From NCBI GenBank assembly GCA_947452965.1, contig CANGEW010000008.1, positions 1-64,000 on the forward strand: DNA of 64,000 bases. The letters run 5' to 3'. Each line of letters begins with the position of its first letter. The first letter of the stretch is position 1. Below the pieces are notes generated by a model. The model saw only the letters and a program-made list of their open reading frames with translations. It searched no databases and was not told where the DNA came from. The translations under genes and the position numbers were made by a program. Shown here piece by piece: positions 51,035 through 61,232 of the stretch. This DNA comes from Chitinophagaceae bacterium (GTDB lineage Bacteria; Bacteroidota; Bacteroidia; Chitinophagales; Chitinophagaceae).

Positions 51035-51417
51035 TATATGACATCAAACCACACTTTAGTCGGGTTGTTCCAGTCGCCATTATAATTGATGGTAAGCTCC
51101 TCTCCTGCTTCTATTTGTCTGACTGTTTTTATAAAGATGGTTGCTTCATTATAGTCCATAAAATATTCGCAATTGCTTTCATAGCTATGATTGTAAATAG
51201 GTATAAAGCCTAATGCCATACAGCATTGATCTTTTTGTTCTCCCCATTCAAAAATGTAATCATGTAATAAAGTCTTATCAAGATGTAATCGGTCTGCCTT
51301 TGGCATAACAATTACAGGAGATAGTTCAATGATTTGATGAGCAGCAATGATTTCATTGGTAAAAACAGCCTTCCCTTTTTTTTCAACGAAATCGATATAT
51401 AAACTATGGTGAATCAT
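51034..51417 (-). CDS. SET-domain protein, 127 aa
   Basis: A stand-alone SET fold (lysine methyltransferase superfamily). GKAVFTNEIIAAHQIIELSP (about 15-34) is the first SET motif. FIPIYNHSYESNCEYFMD (about 73-90) contains the conserved NHS and asparagine around the cofactor pocket. AGEELTINYNGDW (about 104-116) ends with the catalytic tyrosine region. Bacterial SET proteins of this size exist; most substrates are unknown. Convergent with aconitase; no methylation target is indicated by context. Confidence 0.85.
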   Translation of the reverse strand: MIHHSLYIDFVEKKGKAVFTNEIIAAHQIIELSPVIVMPKADRLHLDKTLLHDYIFEWGEQKDQCCMALGFIPIYNHSYESNCEYFMDYNEATIFIKTVRQIEAGEELTINYNGDWNNPTKVWFDVI

Positions 51418-51508
51418 ACAAAACTGATAATAATAAAGTAAATTGCATCGCCGGACGAATTTAGCATAATTGTCAATTATTTATTAAAAAATAAGTTTCC
51501 TGTCTCAG

Positions 51509-52900
51509 ATGTCGATAGAAATGGATGACATATCATTACAAGAGCAGTTTGAGGCCGTTATGGCATCAAATGATCACGAGTCGATTCGTGTGTTTTTGGA
51601 TGACCAAAACATCAGTGACGTAGCTAAACTCGTAGAGGAAAATCCGGATGTTGAATCCTCTATTATTTCCCACCTTTCTATTCATAGAGCCGCTAGTGTA
51701 TTTAAAATTCTAGATCCTAGTGATCAAAAGAAAATCATTGAAGATTTACCTGAATATAAATCTGTTGAGCTTTTGAATGAATTGCCTGCGGATGATAGAG
51801 TGGCCTTTTTGGAAGAACTGCCCAATAGTGTAGTGAGAGAGCTCATCAAAACACTTGACCCAGATGAGCGGAAGATTACACTTGAACTGATGGGGTATCC
51901 TGAAAACAGTGTAGGCCGTTTGATGACGCCTGATTATGTGTATGTGTATGAATACAATACAGTAAAAGAAGTATTAGATACCATCAGAAGATTTGGCACC
52001 AATAGTGAAACGATTGATGTGATTTATGTAATTAATTACAAAGGTGAATTATTAGACGATATTAGAATTAGAGAAATCATCCTTGCCTCTCCCGAACAAA
52101 AGATGAGCGAGCTGATGGATGACAGATTCATTTCTTTGAAAGCTAATGACGATCAAGAAATGGCAAACGAAGCATTTAAAATGAACAACCGAGTAGCCCT
52201 ACCCGTTACAGATGATCAAAATATCTTACTAGGAATTGTAACCATCGATGACGTTCTATGGGTTGCTAATGAAGAATTTACTGAAGATATCCAAAAAATT
52301 GGAGGTACAGAAGCCTTAGAAGAACCTTATCTGGATATAAGCATTTTTAGATTATTGAAAAAAAGAGCCGGATGGTTAGTGATTCTTTTTTTGAGTGAAA
52401 TGTTGACCGCCTCCGCTATGCAATTTTTCCAACACGAGATTGAAACAGCCACCGTATTAGCATTATTTATCCCATTAATCATGAGCAGTGGAGGAAACAG
52501 TGGATCGCAAGCATCTACATTAATTATACAAGCCATGGCTCTGGGTGAGCTAACCATTGCAGATTGGTGGAGAGTAATGAGGAGAGAAATCATGACAGGA
52601 TTTATGCTAGGCCTAATATTAGGAACCATTGGACTCATAAGAATCTTCACATGGCAAACATTACACATATTTGACTACGGTGCACATTGGAATTTACTGG
52701 CAATTACCATCTTCTTTTCTTTGATTGGAATCGTATTATGGGGGAGCTTAATTGGTTCGATGCTTCCTATCATATTAAAAAAACTAAAACTAGATCCTGC
52801 AACATCCTCTGCTCCCTTCGTTGCAACGTTGGTTGATGTAACCGGAATAGTGATTTACTTTTCAGTTGCCTATATCTTTTTGAAAGGTATTTTATTGTAA
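51509..52900 (+). CDS. mgtE: magnesium transporter MgtE
   Basis: A Mg2+ channel gated by intracellular magnesium. The N domain (about 20-135, repeated LLNELPADDRVAFLEELP type units) is followed by two CBS domains (about 140-265) that bind Mg2+. Five transmembrane helices occupy about residues 290-463. The pore signature PLIMSSGGNSGSQ (about 326-338) holds the selectivity residues. Length 463 aa fits the family. It is preceded by a divergent SET gene and followed by glmS. Confidence 0.95.
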   Translation: MSIEMDDISLQEQFEAVMASNDHESIRVFLDDQNISDVAKLVEENPDVESSIISHLSIHRAASVFKILDPSDQKKIIEDLPEYKSVELLNELPADDRVAFLEELPNSVVRELIKTLDPDERKITLELMGYPENSVGRLMTPDYVYVYEYNTVKEVLDTIRRFGTNSETIDVIYVINYKGELLDDIRIREIILASPEQKMSELMDDRFISLKANDDQEMANEAFKMNNRVALPVTDDQNILLGIVTIDDVLWVANEEFTEDIQKIGGTEALEEPYLDISIFRLLKKRAGWLVILFLSEMLTASAMQFFQHEIETATVLALFIPLIMSSGGNSGSQASTLIIQAMALGELTIADWWRVMRREIMTGFMLGLILGTIGLIRIFTWQTLHIFDYGAHWNLLAITIFFSLIGIVLWGSLIGSMLPIILKKLKLDPATSSAPFVATLVDVTGIVIYFSVAYIFLKGILL

Positions 52901-53011
52901 TATTACACTGCTTACGAACAGTTATTTTTTTGATTAGAAAACCATAAATTTACAAGCGATTGCTTTTCGCTTAATAAGCAATCTTGAAATTATAAACTAA
53001 AATCTTTACTC

Positions 53012-54850
53012 ATGTGTGGAATTGTAGGATATACAGGGCATAGAAAAGCATACCCTGTTGTACTTAAGGGTCTAAAAAGACTAGAATACAGAGGCTATGA
53101 TAGCAGTGGAGTGGCTCTTTTAAAAGATGGTCAACTAAACGTATACAAAAAGAAAGGCAAGGTTGCTGAATTAGAAGAAGCTATGATTGGCAAAGACATT
53201 GATGCATGTATCGGCATTGGTCATACAAGATGGGCCACGCATGGTGAGCCCAGCGACCGAAATGCTCATCCACATCAATCTGCCAATGGAAAGTATGCAA
53301 TGATACATAATGGTATTATTGAAAACTATGCACTCATCAAACAAGATCTCACCAACAAGGGCTACACTTTTACAAGTGATACCGACACCGAGGTGTTATT
53401 GAATTTCATAGAAGATATCCAAAAAAACAACAACTGCTCTTTAGAAGAAGCTATTCGTATCGCCTTAAAAAGAGTTACTGGCGCTTACTGTATCTTAATC
53501 ATAGAGCAAGACAATCCGGATACCATTATTGCTGCAAGAAAAGGTAGTCCACTTGTAATTGGAATCGGCAAAGGAGAACACTTTTTAGCAAGTGATGCCT
53601 CCCCTATTATTGAATACACAAAAGAAGTGGTGTATGTAAATGATTATGAATTGGCTATAGTGAAGCCCGATGAACTGATCTTGAAGAATTTAGGCAACGA
53701 AAAAATTACTCCCTACATCACTAAATTAGATATGGAATTAGCTGCCATTGAAAAAGGGGGTTACGACCATTTCATGATAAAAGAGATTTTTGAGCAGCCC
53801 AGCACTATTTTCGATTGCTTACGCGGAAGACTAGACGCTAAAGAAGGTTACATCAAAATGAGTGGCGTAGATGATCACATTGAACAACTTGTGAATGCCA
53901 ATAGGATATTAATTATTGCCTGCGGAACCAGCTGGCATGCTGGATTGGCAGCCGAATACATTATTGAAGAATTATGCAGAATACCAGTGGAGGTCGAATA
54001 CGCTTCGGAATTCAGATACAGAAATCCCATTATTCATAAAGGAGATGTGATCATTGCTATTTCTCAAAGTGGTGAAACGGCTGACACCATTGTTGCTTTA
54101 GAAAAAGCAAAAGAAAATGGGGCGTTTATATTTGGCGTAGTCAATGCAGTAGGATCTTCTATTGCCAGAATTTCACATGCTGGCGCTTATACACATGCAG
54201 GTCCAGAAATTGGAGTAGCTTCAACCAAAGCCTTCACTGGACAATTAGCCGTATTGATGATGGTTGCCTTAAACATTGCAAAACATAAAGGCAGCATTAC
54301 AACCGATAGATATAGCGAACTTTTAAATGAATTAGAACAAGTGCCAGAAAAAGTAGCAGCTATTCTTAAAGATGCAGATCAAATCAAGTCTATTGCAGAT
54401 AAATACAAATCAGCAACAGACTTTCTTTTCTTAGGTCGTGGCTACAATTTTCCTATTGCTTTAGAAGGGGCTTTGAAGTTAAAAGAGATTTCGTATATAC
54501 ATGCAGAAGGTTATCCTGCTGCAGAAATGAAACATGGCCCTATTGCATTGGTTGACGAAAATCTTCCAGTAGTTTTCATCGCCACAAGAGATGTGTATCA
54601 TGAGAAAATTGTAAGCAATATGCAGGAAATTAAAGCAAGGAAAGGGAAAATCATTTCTATTATTACAGAAGGAGACACCATCAGTCCGGATCTCAGCAAT
54701 GATTACTTTTCAATTCCATCTACTGATGAATTAATCGCGCCCATACTTACTGTAATTCCATTACAACTACTCTCCTATTATGTGGGTATAGCCAAAGGAG
54801 TTGATGTAGACAAACCAAGAAATTTGGCTAAAAGCGTAACCGTGGAATAA
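53012..54850 (+). CDS. glmS: glutamine-fructose-6-phosphate aminotransferase
   Basis: Makes glucosamine-6-phosphate for peptidoglycan and lipid A. The glutaminase domain starts MCGIVGYTGHRKA with the catalytic Cys 2, followed by HTRWATHGEPSDRNAHP. Two SIS sugar-isomerase domains (about 290-420 and 460-600) contain CGTSWHAG and SQSGETADT, and the enzyme ends DKPRNLAKSVTVE, the standard C-terminus. At 612 aa it is full length. The 5' leader of 111 bases shows no obvious glmS ribozyme. Confidence 0.96.
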   Translation: MCGIVGYTGHRKAYPVVLKGLKRLEYRGYDSSGVALLKDGQLNVYKKKGKVAELEEAMIGKDIDACIGIGHTRWATHGEPSDRNAHPHQSANGKYAMIHNGIIENYALIKQDLTNKGYTFTSDTDTEVLLNFIEDIQKNNNCSLEEAIRIALKRVTGAYCILIIEQDNPDTIIAARKGSPLVIGIGKGEHFLASDASPIIEYTKEVVYVNDYELAIVKPDELILKNLGNEKITPYITKLDMELAAIEKGGYDHFMIKEIFEQPSTIFDCLRGRLDAKEGYIKMSGVDDHIEQLVNANRILIIACGTSWHAGLAAEYIIEELCRIPVEVEYASEFRYRNPIIHKGDVIIAISQSGETADTIVALEKAKENGAFIFGVVNAVGSSIARISHAGAYTHAGPEIGVASTKAFTGQLAVLMMVALNIAKHKGSITTDRYSELLNELEQVPEKVAAILKDADQIKSIADKYKSATDFLFLGRGYNFPIALEGALKLKEISYIHAEGYPAAEMKHGPIALVDENLPVVFIATRDVYHEKIVSNMQEIKARKGKIISIITEGDTISPDLSNDYFSIPSTDELIAPILTVIPLQLLSYYVGIAKGVDVDKPRNLAKSVTVE

Positions 54851-54879
54851 ATATCAATCATCTCTCTTTATCTATAATT

Positions 54880-54910
54880 AAAAAAGGGTTTCAAAATGAA
54901 ACCCTTTTTT
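54880..54910. terminator. bidirectional terminator after glmS
   Basis: AAAAAAGGGTTTC (54880-54892) pairs perfectly with GAAACCCTTTTTT (54898-54910), loop AAAAT, shared with the convergent secreted-protein gene. Confidence 0.9.
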
Positions 54911-54932
54911 AATGTTATGATTGAAAATTTAT

Positions 54933-57293
54933 TTATTGTAAAATCAACTTAGACAACATTGTGTTGCTTCCTGTAGTTCTAATGAAATATAATCCTCTGT
55001 TATATCCAGCCGTTTGTAACTGAATTTGATTACCTGAAGTTTTGAAAGTCGCTACAACTTTTCCAGTTGCATCAATAACTTCGATAGATTTCATTTCTTT
55101 CATTGGATTGTCAAAACCAATCACCACTCTATCAGTTGCGGGATTTGGACTCACTGATAATGAAGTAGATTTAATGAATTGAACCATTTTGATTGAAGAG
55201 TATTCAAAAGCACCAGACATGTCTACTGATTTAACTCTGTAATAATTAGTTCCTGATAATGGATTTGCATCTGTTGTAAAGTATGTTTTATTGGTAGTGC
55301 TGTTTACACTAGCTTCAACAATCACAATTTTTGTCCAATTGTTTTTTCCATCAGCAGATCTTTCAATAACAAACTCTTTGCTATTTGATTCCTGAGCTGT
55401 TTTCCAAACAAGTGAAACATTGGCTCCTTGTTTAACTACTTCAAAAGAGTATAGTTTTACAGGCAATGAGCTACAAATATTTACCTGACTAGCTTTGTTT
55501 CTTGGTGATGGAGTTGATATTGTGAAGTCAGCCAAATTATTATTAGTATCATCACAGCCATTGTTATTACGGAATGCTGCAGTTGTTTGAGAAAGAGCCC
55601 CTACAGCAGATCCGCCTTCAGATTCATTTGCTGTTCCATAACCAACAAAATCGATAACAGCGCCTGCTGTTTGACCTGCAAAGTTGGTAGTGTTTAATAG
55701 GTTACTTGTTCCAAAAATCACTTTTCCGTTGTTACTTGATAGAGATAAAGCGAAAGTAGTATCAGCAGGAATTGGTAATGCTGCCAACCCTGTACCCGGT
55801 GCAGTTGCTAATAATAAATATCCTCCTGCAGGAATTTCAGATGTTGGGCCAGGTCCAAAAGTAAAGACAGCGCTAAAAGTAGTGGAGCTTGTAGATCCAT
55901 ACATTACTTTACAGCCAGCTAAGTTTTGGCTTACTGAAGTATTGTTGTGCAATTCTACATAATCTGAAGTATACGTACCTGTAGAAGAACCGCCACCAGT
56001 AAATATTTGACTAATGACTACGCCATTTACAGCCCCAGATACGGCTAATGTAGTGAATGAAGATGCTGAACCATATATTGTTCCATTGGCATTTATGATG
56101 TAAGCAACGTAATAATAAGTTGTTGCTGCATTTAATCCTGATAACGGAACAGAGAAACCACTACCAGATAAATTAGATCCAGGAACTTGCGTACCTGTTC
56201 CTGGAGTAAATCCACTAGTAGTGCTATATTCAATTCCATAAGCAGTCGTAGCTGCACAACCTTGAACCGATGTAGCAGCAAGAGTTGCACCAGAGGTTGT
56301 AATAGCCGTTGCATTACCTGTGGTAACCGTAGATGCATCTACTCCTGTTCCCGCTAATGCAATGTTAATAGAAGGCGCTCCACCTCCTGAAACGGCTGCA
56401 TTGCCATTATATGAACCCAAAGCAGTTGGAGCGAATTGAATATAAACATTTGTATTAGCTAACGTTCCGGAAGAAACGGTAATACTCAAAGTAGAAGTGT
56501 ATGTTCCTAGTGAATCTGTAGAGAAGCTAAACCCGTTTAATGGACCTACTGTTACTGTTCCGGCAGTAAGGCTTGTTCCACTGATTACAACTCTTTTTGG
56601 GGTAGAACTTGAAGTAATACAAATATTACCAAAAGAATTAACAACAGTTGCAAACAATGCTGCAGGTGGAGGAGTTACTCCACAGATATAAACCGGAGTA
56701 CTACTATTTCTCGGTGAGGGACTTCCTACTGTGAAGTCTGTAGAATTGGTATTGTTATCTGAGCAACCAAAATTATTTCTAAAAGCCGCCGAAGTTGCAC
56801 TAAGTGTAGCAGTTGGAGATCCTTCCGAACAAGTGGCAGCAGTTCCATAACCAACAAAATCAATGATGTTTGCACCAGTTGGACAACCTACTAACAAAGT
56901 TGTATCGCTAGACAATGCAATTCTTCCAGCAGTTCCACTCATTCCTACAGCGGGTGAAGCTGTGAAATCAGGTGTTGGCAATGCAATACCATTTGCGCCT
57001 GCCGCTGTCATTTGTATTAAATAATATCCTCCCGCAGGAATTGTAACACTCGGCAATTTTACTTTGCCGGCCCAATTGGCTGTTGTTGATGCAGCTGATG
57101 ATGCATATTGAACAGAAAAACCTGCAATACTTTGATCAACAGTTGACACATTGTGCAATTCAACATAATCTGCGTTATATACTGCGCCTGTGTTTCCACC
57201 AGCGCCATACAACTGACTAACTACCAAAGTAGTAGATTGACCAAATGAAATGGCTGAAAAAAAGAAAGTTAGAATTGTAAAGATTTTCTTCAT
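54933..57293 (-). CDS. large secreted lamin-tail protein with type IX sorting domain, 786 aa
   Basis: A signal peptide (cleaved after SFGQ) precedes two lamin-tail domains (about 20-205 and 430-610), each opening with VVSQLYGAGG or VVISQIFTGGG and a VELHN motif and ending in a repeated GSPSPRN/STPSPRN pattern. Between them lie immunoglobulin-like domains, including a fibronectin-like one (ATTYYYVAYIINANG). LPVKLYSFEVVKQGANVSLVW (about 618-638) leads to a C-terminal sorting domain (SVSPNPATDRVVIGF, GLYFIRT) for type IX secretion. A surface or released protein; its target is unknown. Confidence 0.85.
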   Translation of the reverse strand: MKKIFTILTFFFSAISFGQSTTLVVSQLYGAGGNTGAVYNADYVELHNVSTVDQSIAGFSVQYASSAASTTANWAGKVKLPSVTIPAGGYYLIQMTAAGANGIALPTPDFTASPAVGMSGTAGRIALSSDTTLLVGCPTGANIIDFVGYGTAATCSEGSPTATLSATSAAFRNNFGCSDNNTNSTDFTVGSPSPRNSSTPVYICGVTPPPAALFATVVNSFGNICITSSSTPKRVVISGTSLTAGTVTVGPLNGFSFSTDSLGTYTSTLSITVSSGTLANTNVYIQFAPTALGSYNGNAAVSGGGAPSINIALAGTGVDASTVTTGNATAITTSGATLAATSVQGCAATTAYGIEYSTTSGFTPGTGTQVPGSNLSGSGFSVPLSGLNAATTYYYVAYIINANGTIYGSASSFTTLAVSGAVNGVVISQIFTGGGSSTGTYTSDYVELHNNTSVSQNLAGCKVMYGSTSSTTFSAVFTFGPGPTSEIPAGGYLLLATAPGTGLAALPIPADTTFALSLSSNNGKVIFGTSNLLNTTNFAGQTAGAVIDFVGYGTANESEGGSAVGALSQTTAAFRNNNGCDDTNNNLADFTISTPSPRNKASQVNICSSLPVKLYSFEVVKQGANVSLVWKTAQESNSKEFVIERSADGKNNWTKIVIVEASVNSTTNKTYFTTDANPLSGTNYYRVKSVDMSGAFEYSSIKMVQFIKSTSLSVSPNPATDRVVIGFDNPMKEMKSIEVIDATGKVVATFKTSGNQIQLQTAGYNRGLYFIRTTGSNTMLSKLILQ

Positions 57294-57449
57294 AAATAAA
57301 GTAATTTAATTTTGATTTTACTTGAGACGCAATTTAGTTTGTTTTGCTGAATATTTGGGATTAGGGCAACTAATTTTTGCCAATACTATTTTTGTTATCA
57401 AAGCCTAAATGTTTAACTTCAAAGTTCAAAACAGCAAGAATTCTTCAAT

Positions 57450-59573
57450 ATGAATCTCATAAAGAAACAAAAATCTACTAGCATTGGTAAGTATTTTGTT
57501 GATAGTCAATATCTTCCAAAAGGAAAAGACGAATACTATCTTAGGAATCTTCAAAATACAAAATGTGAAAAATACGCTCATTTAACAAATAAGCAAATTG
57601 ATGTTCTCATAAGAAACAATAATACCGCCGATGACTGGGGAAACATTTTGGTGTCAAAGAAATTCAACCCGAATTATGTAAAAAATTGCAAGTTCTACGG
57701 ATTAGTTAGAATGGGGTCTCTCAGTGACAATTGTCATGAATTTCATGATTTTACACTCCCAGTTGGCATTTATAATAGTACCATCATTAGCTCAGATATT
57801 GGCAATGAGGTATGTATTGAAAATGTACACTACTTGAGCCACTATATTATTGGCAATGAAGTGATGCTGGTAAATATTCATGAATTAGCTACTACAGAAA
57901 AAGCCAAGTTTGGTAACGGCATCCTAAAGGATGGAGAAACCGATGAAAAACAAAGAATGATTATTGAAGTGTGTAATGAAAATGGGGGGCGTTATATCAT
58001 TCCTTATGATGGCATGCTTGCCGGTGATGCATTTTTGTGGAGTAAATACAGAGATGATGAAGTTCTTTTGGCAAAATTAAAAGAGTTTACAGAAAAGAAA
58101 TTCGACAAAAGAAGAGGATATTACGGAGAGATTGGAGAAAGAACAGTGATAAAAAATTGTGGCATCATTAAGGACACCATGATTGGATCAGATGCCTATA
58201 TCAAAGGAGCAAATAAATTAAAAAACTTAACGGTAAATAGTGACTCGAAAAGACGTTCACAAATCGGAGAAGGCTGTGAACTTGTAAATGGAATCATTGG
58301 GTATGGCTGTAGAATATTTTATGGAGTTAAAGCAGTACGATTCATCACAGCCGCTCACTCACAGTTAAAATACGGAGCAAGATTAATTAACTCATACTTG
58401 GGAAACAATTCAACTATATCCTGCTGCGAAGTATTGAATAGCATGATTTTTTCTTCTCATGAGCAACATCACAATAATTCTTTTTTATGCGCCGCATTGA
58501 TTATGGGACAAAGCAATATTGCAGCAGGTGCCACCATCGGAAGCAATCACAATAGCCGAGGAGCAGATGGTGAAATTATCGCTGGCCGAGGATTTTGGCC
58601 AGGCTTATGTGTTAGTTTAAAACATCACTCAAAATTTGCTTCTTATACTATTATCGCAAAAGGCGACTACTCTTTTGAACTCAATATTCATTTACCCTTT
58701 TCATTGGTGAGTAATGATTATGCAAAAGATCAAATAGTTATCATGCCAGGATACTGGTTTATGTACAATATGTTTGCCTTAGAAAGAAATGCCTGGAAAT
58801 ATGAACAAAGAGATAAACGTACTTACAAAATTCAAAATATAGAATTTGATTACCTCGGACCAGATACCATCAATGAAATGTTTGATGCGTTGGAATTTTT
58901 TAAGAAATTAAAAGTAAATGAAAATGGAGAAGCATATGCTGAAGGGTTTGAAAACAGCAAAAGAAAAACATTAATCACAAAAGTACCTCAAGCAGTAAAA
59001 TTATTTGAGGAACTCATAAAAATGTATGCATGTTTTCAATTGTTAGAGTGTATTGAACTACATAAAATAAAAAACTTCAAACAATTACTTCTTCATTTAC
59101 AACCTGCAAAAAAACGAAGCCGTTGGATCAATGTTGGCGGACAATTAATACAAGTACAAGATCTTGAAAAACTAAAAACATCTATAAAAAAGAATAGTAT
59201 CAAAAGTTGGGATCAAGTGCATCAATTTTATATATCTCAAGGTGCTAACTATCCTAATACTAAATTGCAACATGCATATGCCTCTTTACTTGAACTACTT
59301 CAAATAAAACCATCTGAATTTAATTCTACAATGTTTCATCAATTATTAGTGGACGCATTAACAACAAAAGAATGGATGACAAAAGGCATTTATGATTCGA
59401 GAGCTAAAGACTACAAAAACCCATTTAGAAAAATGGTTTATGACAATGAGTCTGAAATGAACGAAGTTCTAGGAAAGCTTGAAAAAAATGAGTTTATTAT
59501 CTCACAACAAAAAAAGTTTCAAAAAACGAAAAGCAATATCAACAAATTAATAAGAGATTGGAAGCTTGCATAA
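57450..59573 (+). CDS. DUF4954 beta-helix protein, 707 aa
   Basis: A protein of the DUF4954 family known from Bacteroidota. The N-terminal part and centre carry left-handed beta-helix (hexapeptide) segments, for example NSTIISSDIGNEVCIENV and LINSYLGNNSTISCCEVLNSMI, as in acyl- or nucleotidyltransferases. YYLRNLQNTKC and DDWGNILVSKKFNP near the start are typical of the family. The C-terminal 200 residues are helical. The reaction is not known; a sugar-nucleotide role is speculative. It is convergent with aroQ, whose stop lies one base after its own. Confidence 0.85.
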   Translation: MNLIKKQKSTSIGKYFVDSQYLPKGKDEYYLRNLQNTKCEKYAHLTNKQIDVLIRNNNTADDWGNILVSKKFNPNYVKNCKFYGLVRMGSLSDNCHEFHDFTLPVGIYNSTIISSDIGNEVCIENVHYLSHYIIGNEVMLVNIHELATTEKAKFGNGILKDGETDEKQRMIIEVCNENGGRYIIPYDGMLAGDAFLWSKYRDDEVLLAKLKEFTEKKFDKRRGYYGEIGERTVIKNCGIIKDTMIGSDAYIKGANKLKNLTVNSDSKRRSQIGEGCELVNGIIGYGCRIFYGVKAVRFITAAHSQLKYGARLINSYLGNNSTISCCEVLNSMIFSSHEQHHNNSFLCAALIMGQSNIAAGATIGSNHNSRGADGEIIAGRGFWPGLCVSLKHHSKFASYTIIAKGDYSFELNIHLPFSLVSNDYAKDQIVIMPGYWFMYNMFALERNAWKYEQRDKRTYKIQNIEFDYLGPDTINEMFDALEFFKKLKVNENGEAYAEGFENSKRKTLITKVPQAVKLFEELIKMYACFQLLECIELHKIKNFKQLLLHLQPAKKRSRWINVGGQLIQVQDLEKLKTSIKKNSIKSWDQVHQFYISQGANYPNTKLQHAYASLLELLQIKPSEFNSTMFHQLLVDALTTKEWMTKGIYDSRAKDYKNPFRKMVYDNESEMNEVLGKLEKNEFIISQQKKFQKTKSNINKLIRDWKLA

Positions 59574-59996
59574 CTATTGCGGGTTTGCAAAAAAAGAAAC
59601 AGCTAACTCATAGCCTTGTAAACCTAATCCACAAATAGTTCCTATACATTTAGAAGACACCATAGATATTTTTCGGTAGTCCTCACGAGATTGAATATTG
59701 GAGATATGAACTTCTACTACCTTAGTGGAGATGGCTGCTACAGCATCCCCAATCGCAACAGAAGTATGGGTGTACCCTCCTGGATTAAGGATGATACCAT
59801 CATAATCAAAACCTACCCTTTGCAATTCATTTATAATTTCGCCTTCCACATTGCTTTGAAAATAAGAGATCTCAATATCTGAATATCTATTTCTTAAATC
59901 AGAAAGGTAGACTTCAAAGCTTCTTACACCATATATTTCTGGCTCTCTTGTACCAAGAAGATTTAAATTAGGTCCATTTATAATTGACAGTTTCAT
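59574..59996 (-). CDS. aroQ: type II 3-dehydroquinate dehydratase
   Basis: Third step of the shikimate pathway. The small (140 aa) dodecameric type has IINGPNLNLLGTREPEIYG (about 5-23) with the catalytic Tyr near residue 22, FQSNVEGEIIN near 46, LNPGGYTHTS with the active His, and VEVHISN near 95. The full motif set is present. A promoter element (TACATTTG, 60013-60020 on the minus strand) lies 17 bases upstream, leaving a short leader. It is followed on the plus strand side by DUF4954, convergent. Confidence 0.95.
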   Translation of the reverse strand: MKLSIINGPNLNLLGTREPEIYGVRSFEVYLSDLRNRYSDIEISYFQSNVEGEIINELQRVGFDYDGIILNPGGYTHTSVAIGDAVAAISTKVVEVHISNIQSREDYRKISMVSSKCIGTICGLGLQGYELAVSFFANPQ

Positions 59997-60012
59997 ACAA
60001 AAAGGTTAGTGT

Positions 60013-60020
60013 CAAATGTA
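60013..60020 (-). promoter_or_regulatory. TAnnTTTG -7 element of aroQ
   Basis: On the minus strand TACATTTG precedes the aroQ ATG by 16 bases, predicting a leader of about ten bases. Confidence 0.5.
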
Positions 60021-60031
60021 TACAGAAATAC

Positions 60032-61132
60032 TTATAACATAGCAAGAAAATCGTCAAACAAATACCTGCTATCATGAGGGCCTGGTGTGGCTTCAGGGTG
60101 ATATTGAACAGAAAAGGCTTTTTTATTTTTGATTCTGATACCTTCTATGCTTCCATCGTTAAGATTAAGGTGGGTAATCTCTACATTTTCATTTTTTCTA
60201 ACCGATTCGGGATCAATTCCAAAACCATGATTTTGAGTAGTGATTTCTGATTTGCCAGTTATTAGATTTTTTACCGGATGGTTCAATCCTCTATGACCAT
60301 GATGCATTTTGAATGTAGTAATACCGTTGGCTAATGCGAGTAATTGATGCCCTAAGCAAATACCAAACAATGGCTTGTTCTCCGCGATAATTTTTTGCAC
60401 GGTTTCGATAGCATATTTCATGGGTGCCGGATCCCCAGGGCCATTACTGATAAAATAACCTGAAGGATTAAACGATTTTAATTCATCAAAGGAAGTCTTT
60501 GCTGGAAAAACTTTTACATAAGCGCCACGCTCTACAAAACAATTCAAAATATTTTTCTTAACTCCGAAATCAAGTACGGCGATTCGTTTGGAGCTTTTTT
60601 CATCCCCTATTAAATAAACATCTTTGGTAGATACCTTAGATGCTAATTCCAACCCGTTCATGGAAGGCGCTTTACTCAAACACTCTTTCATTTGTTCAAC
60701 AGTAGATCCATCGCTTGCAATAACACAATTCATGGCACCCTTTACTCTGATATGAGCCACTAAAGCTCTGGTATCCACTCCATCTATAGCGACAATGTTT
60801 TGTTCCTCTAAATATTGTTGAAGTGACTGCTGTGCTAAATGTCTGCTAAATTTTTCTTCCAGATTTCTACCGATTATTCCATTTACTTTAACTCCATTGC
60901 TTTCTACATCAACCTCTAGCACTCCATAATTACCGATATGCACGTTGTTCATAATTAGTATCTGTCCAAAATAGCTTGGATCAGTAAATACTTCTTGATA
61001 GCCCGTCATACCTGTATTGAAACATATTTCTCCAACGCCTACCCCTTTTTTCCCAAATGCAACACCTTGAAAAAGAGTGCCGTCCTCTAATAGTAAATGA
61101 GCGATAGTTTGGTTTTTGAAAGTATTTGTCAT
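60032..61132 (-). CDS. carA: carbamoyl-phosphate synthase small subunit
   Basis: Glutaminase subunit that feeds ammonia to CarB for pyrimidine and arginine synthesis. The start is ATG 61132 (MTNTFKNQTIAHLLLEDG); TTG at 61150 is less likely. The N-terminal domain has GEICFNTGMTGYQEVFTDPSY (about 39-59). The class I glutamine amidotransferase domain carries the catalytic Cys in PLFGICLGHQLLA near residue 262, and FSVQYHPEATPGP near 341 with the catalytic His. carB is not in the window. The terminator of the ribosomal operon (61186) separates it from rplQ. Confidence 0.95.
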   Translation of the reverse strand: MTNTFKNQTIAHLLLEDGTLFQGVAFGKKGVGVGEICFNTGMTGYQEVFTDPSYFGQILIMNNVHIGNYGVLEVDVESNGVKVNGIIGRNLEEKFSRHLAQQSLQQYLEEQNIVAIDGVDTRALVAHIRVKGAMNCVIASDGSTVEQMKECLSKAPSMNGLELASKVSTKDVYLIGDEKSSKRIAVLDFGVKKNILNCFVERGAYVKVFPAKTSFDELKSFNPSGYFISNGPGDPAPMKYAIETVQKIIAENKPLFGICLGHQLLALANGITTFKMHHGHRGLNHPVKNLITGKSEITTQNHGFGIDPESVRKNENVEITHLNLNDGSIEGIRIKNKKAFSVQYHPEATPGPHDSRYLFDDFLAML

Positions 61133-61185
61133 AACATAAATGTTTTGCAAAGAAAATAAAGGAAGTTCAGTTTAAAAAATTTATC

Positions 61186-61212
61186 AAAAAAAAGCCCCGA
61201 AATAATCGGGGC
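61186..61212 (-). terminator. terminator of the ribosomal alpha operon
   Basis: On the minus strand GCCCCGA (61212-61206) pairs with TCGGGGC (61200-61194), loop of five bases, followed by eight T. It lies 21 bases after the rplQ stop. Confidence 0.92.
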
Positions 61213-61232
61213 GATATGTTATTAAATTTTCA

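Noticed and set aside
53012-54850. Search for a glmS ribozyme in the leader of glmS
   Set aside because: The 111-base leader shows no ribozyme-like core, and Bacteroidota are not known for it.
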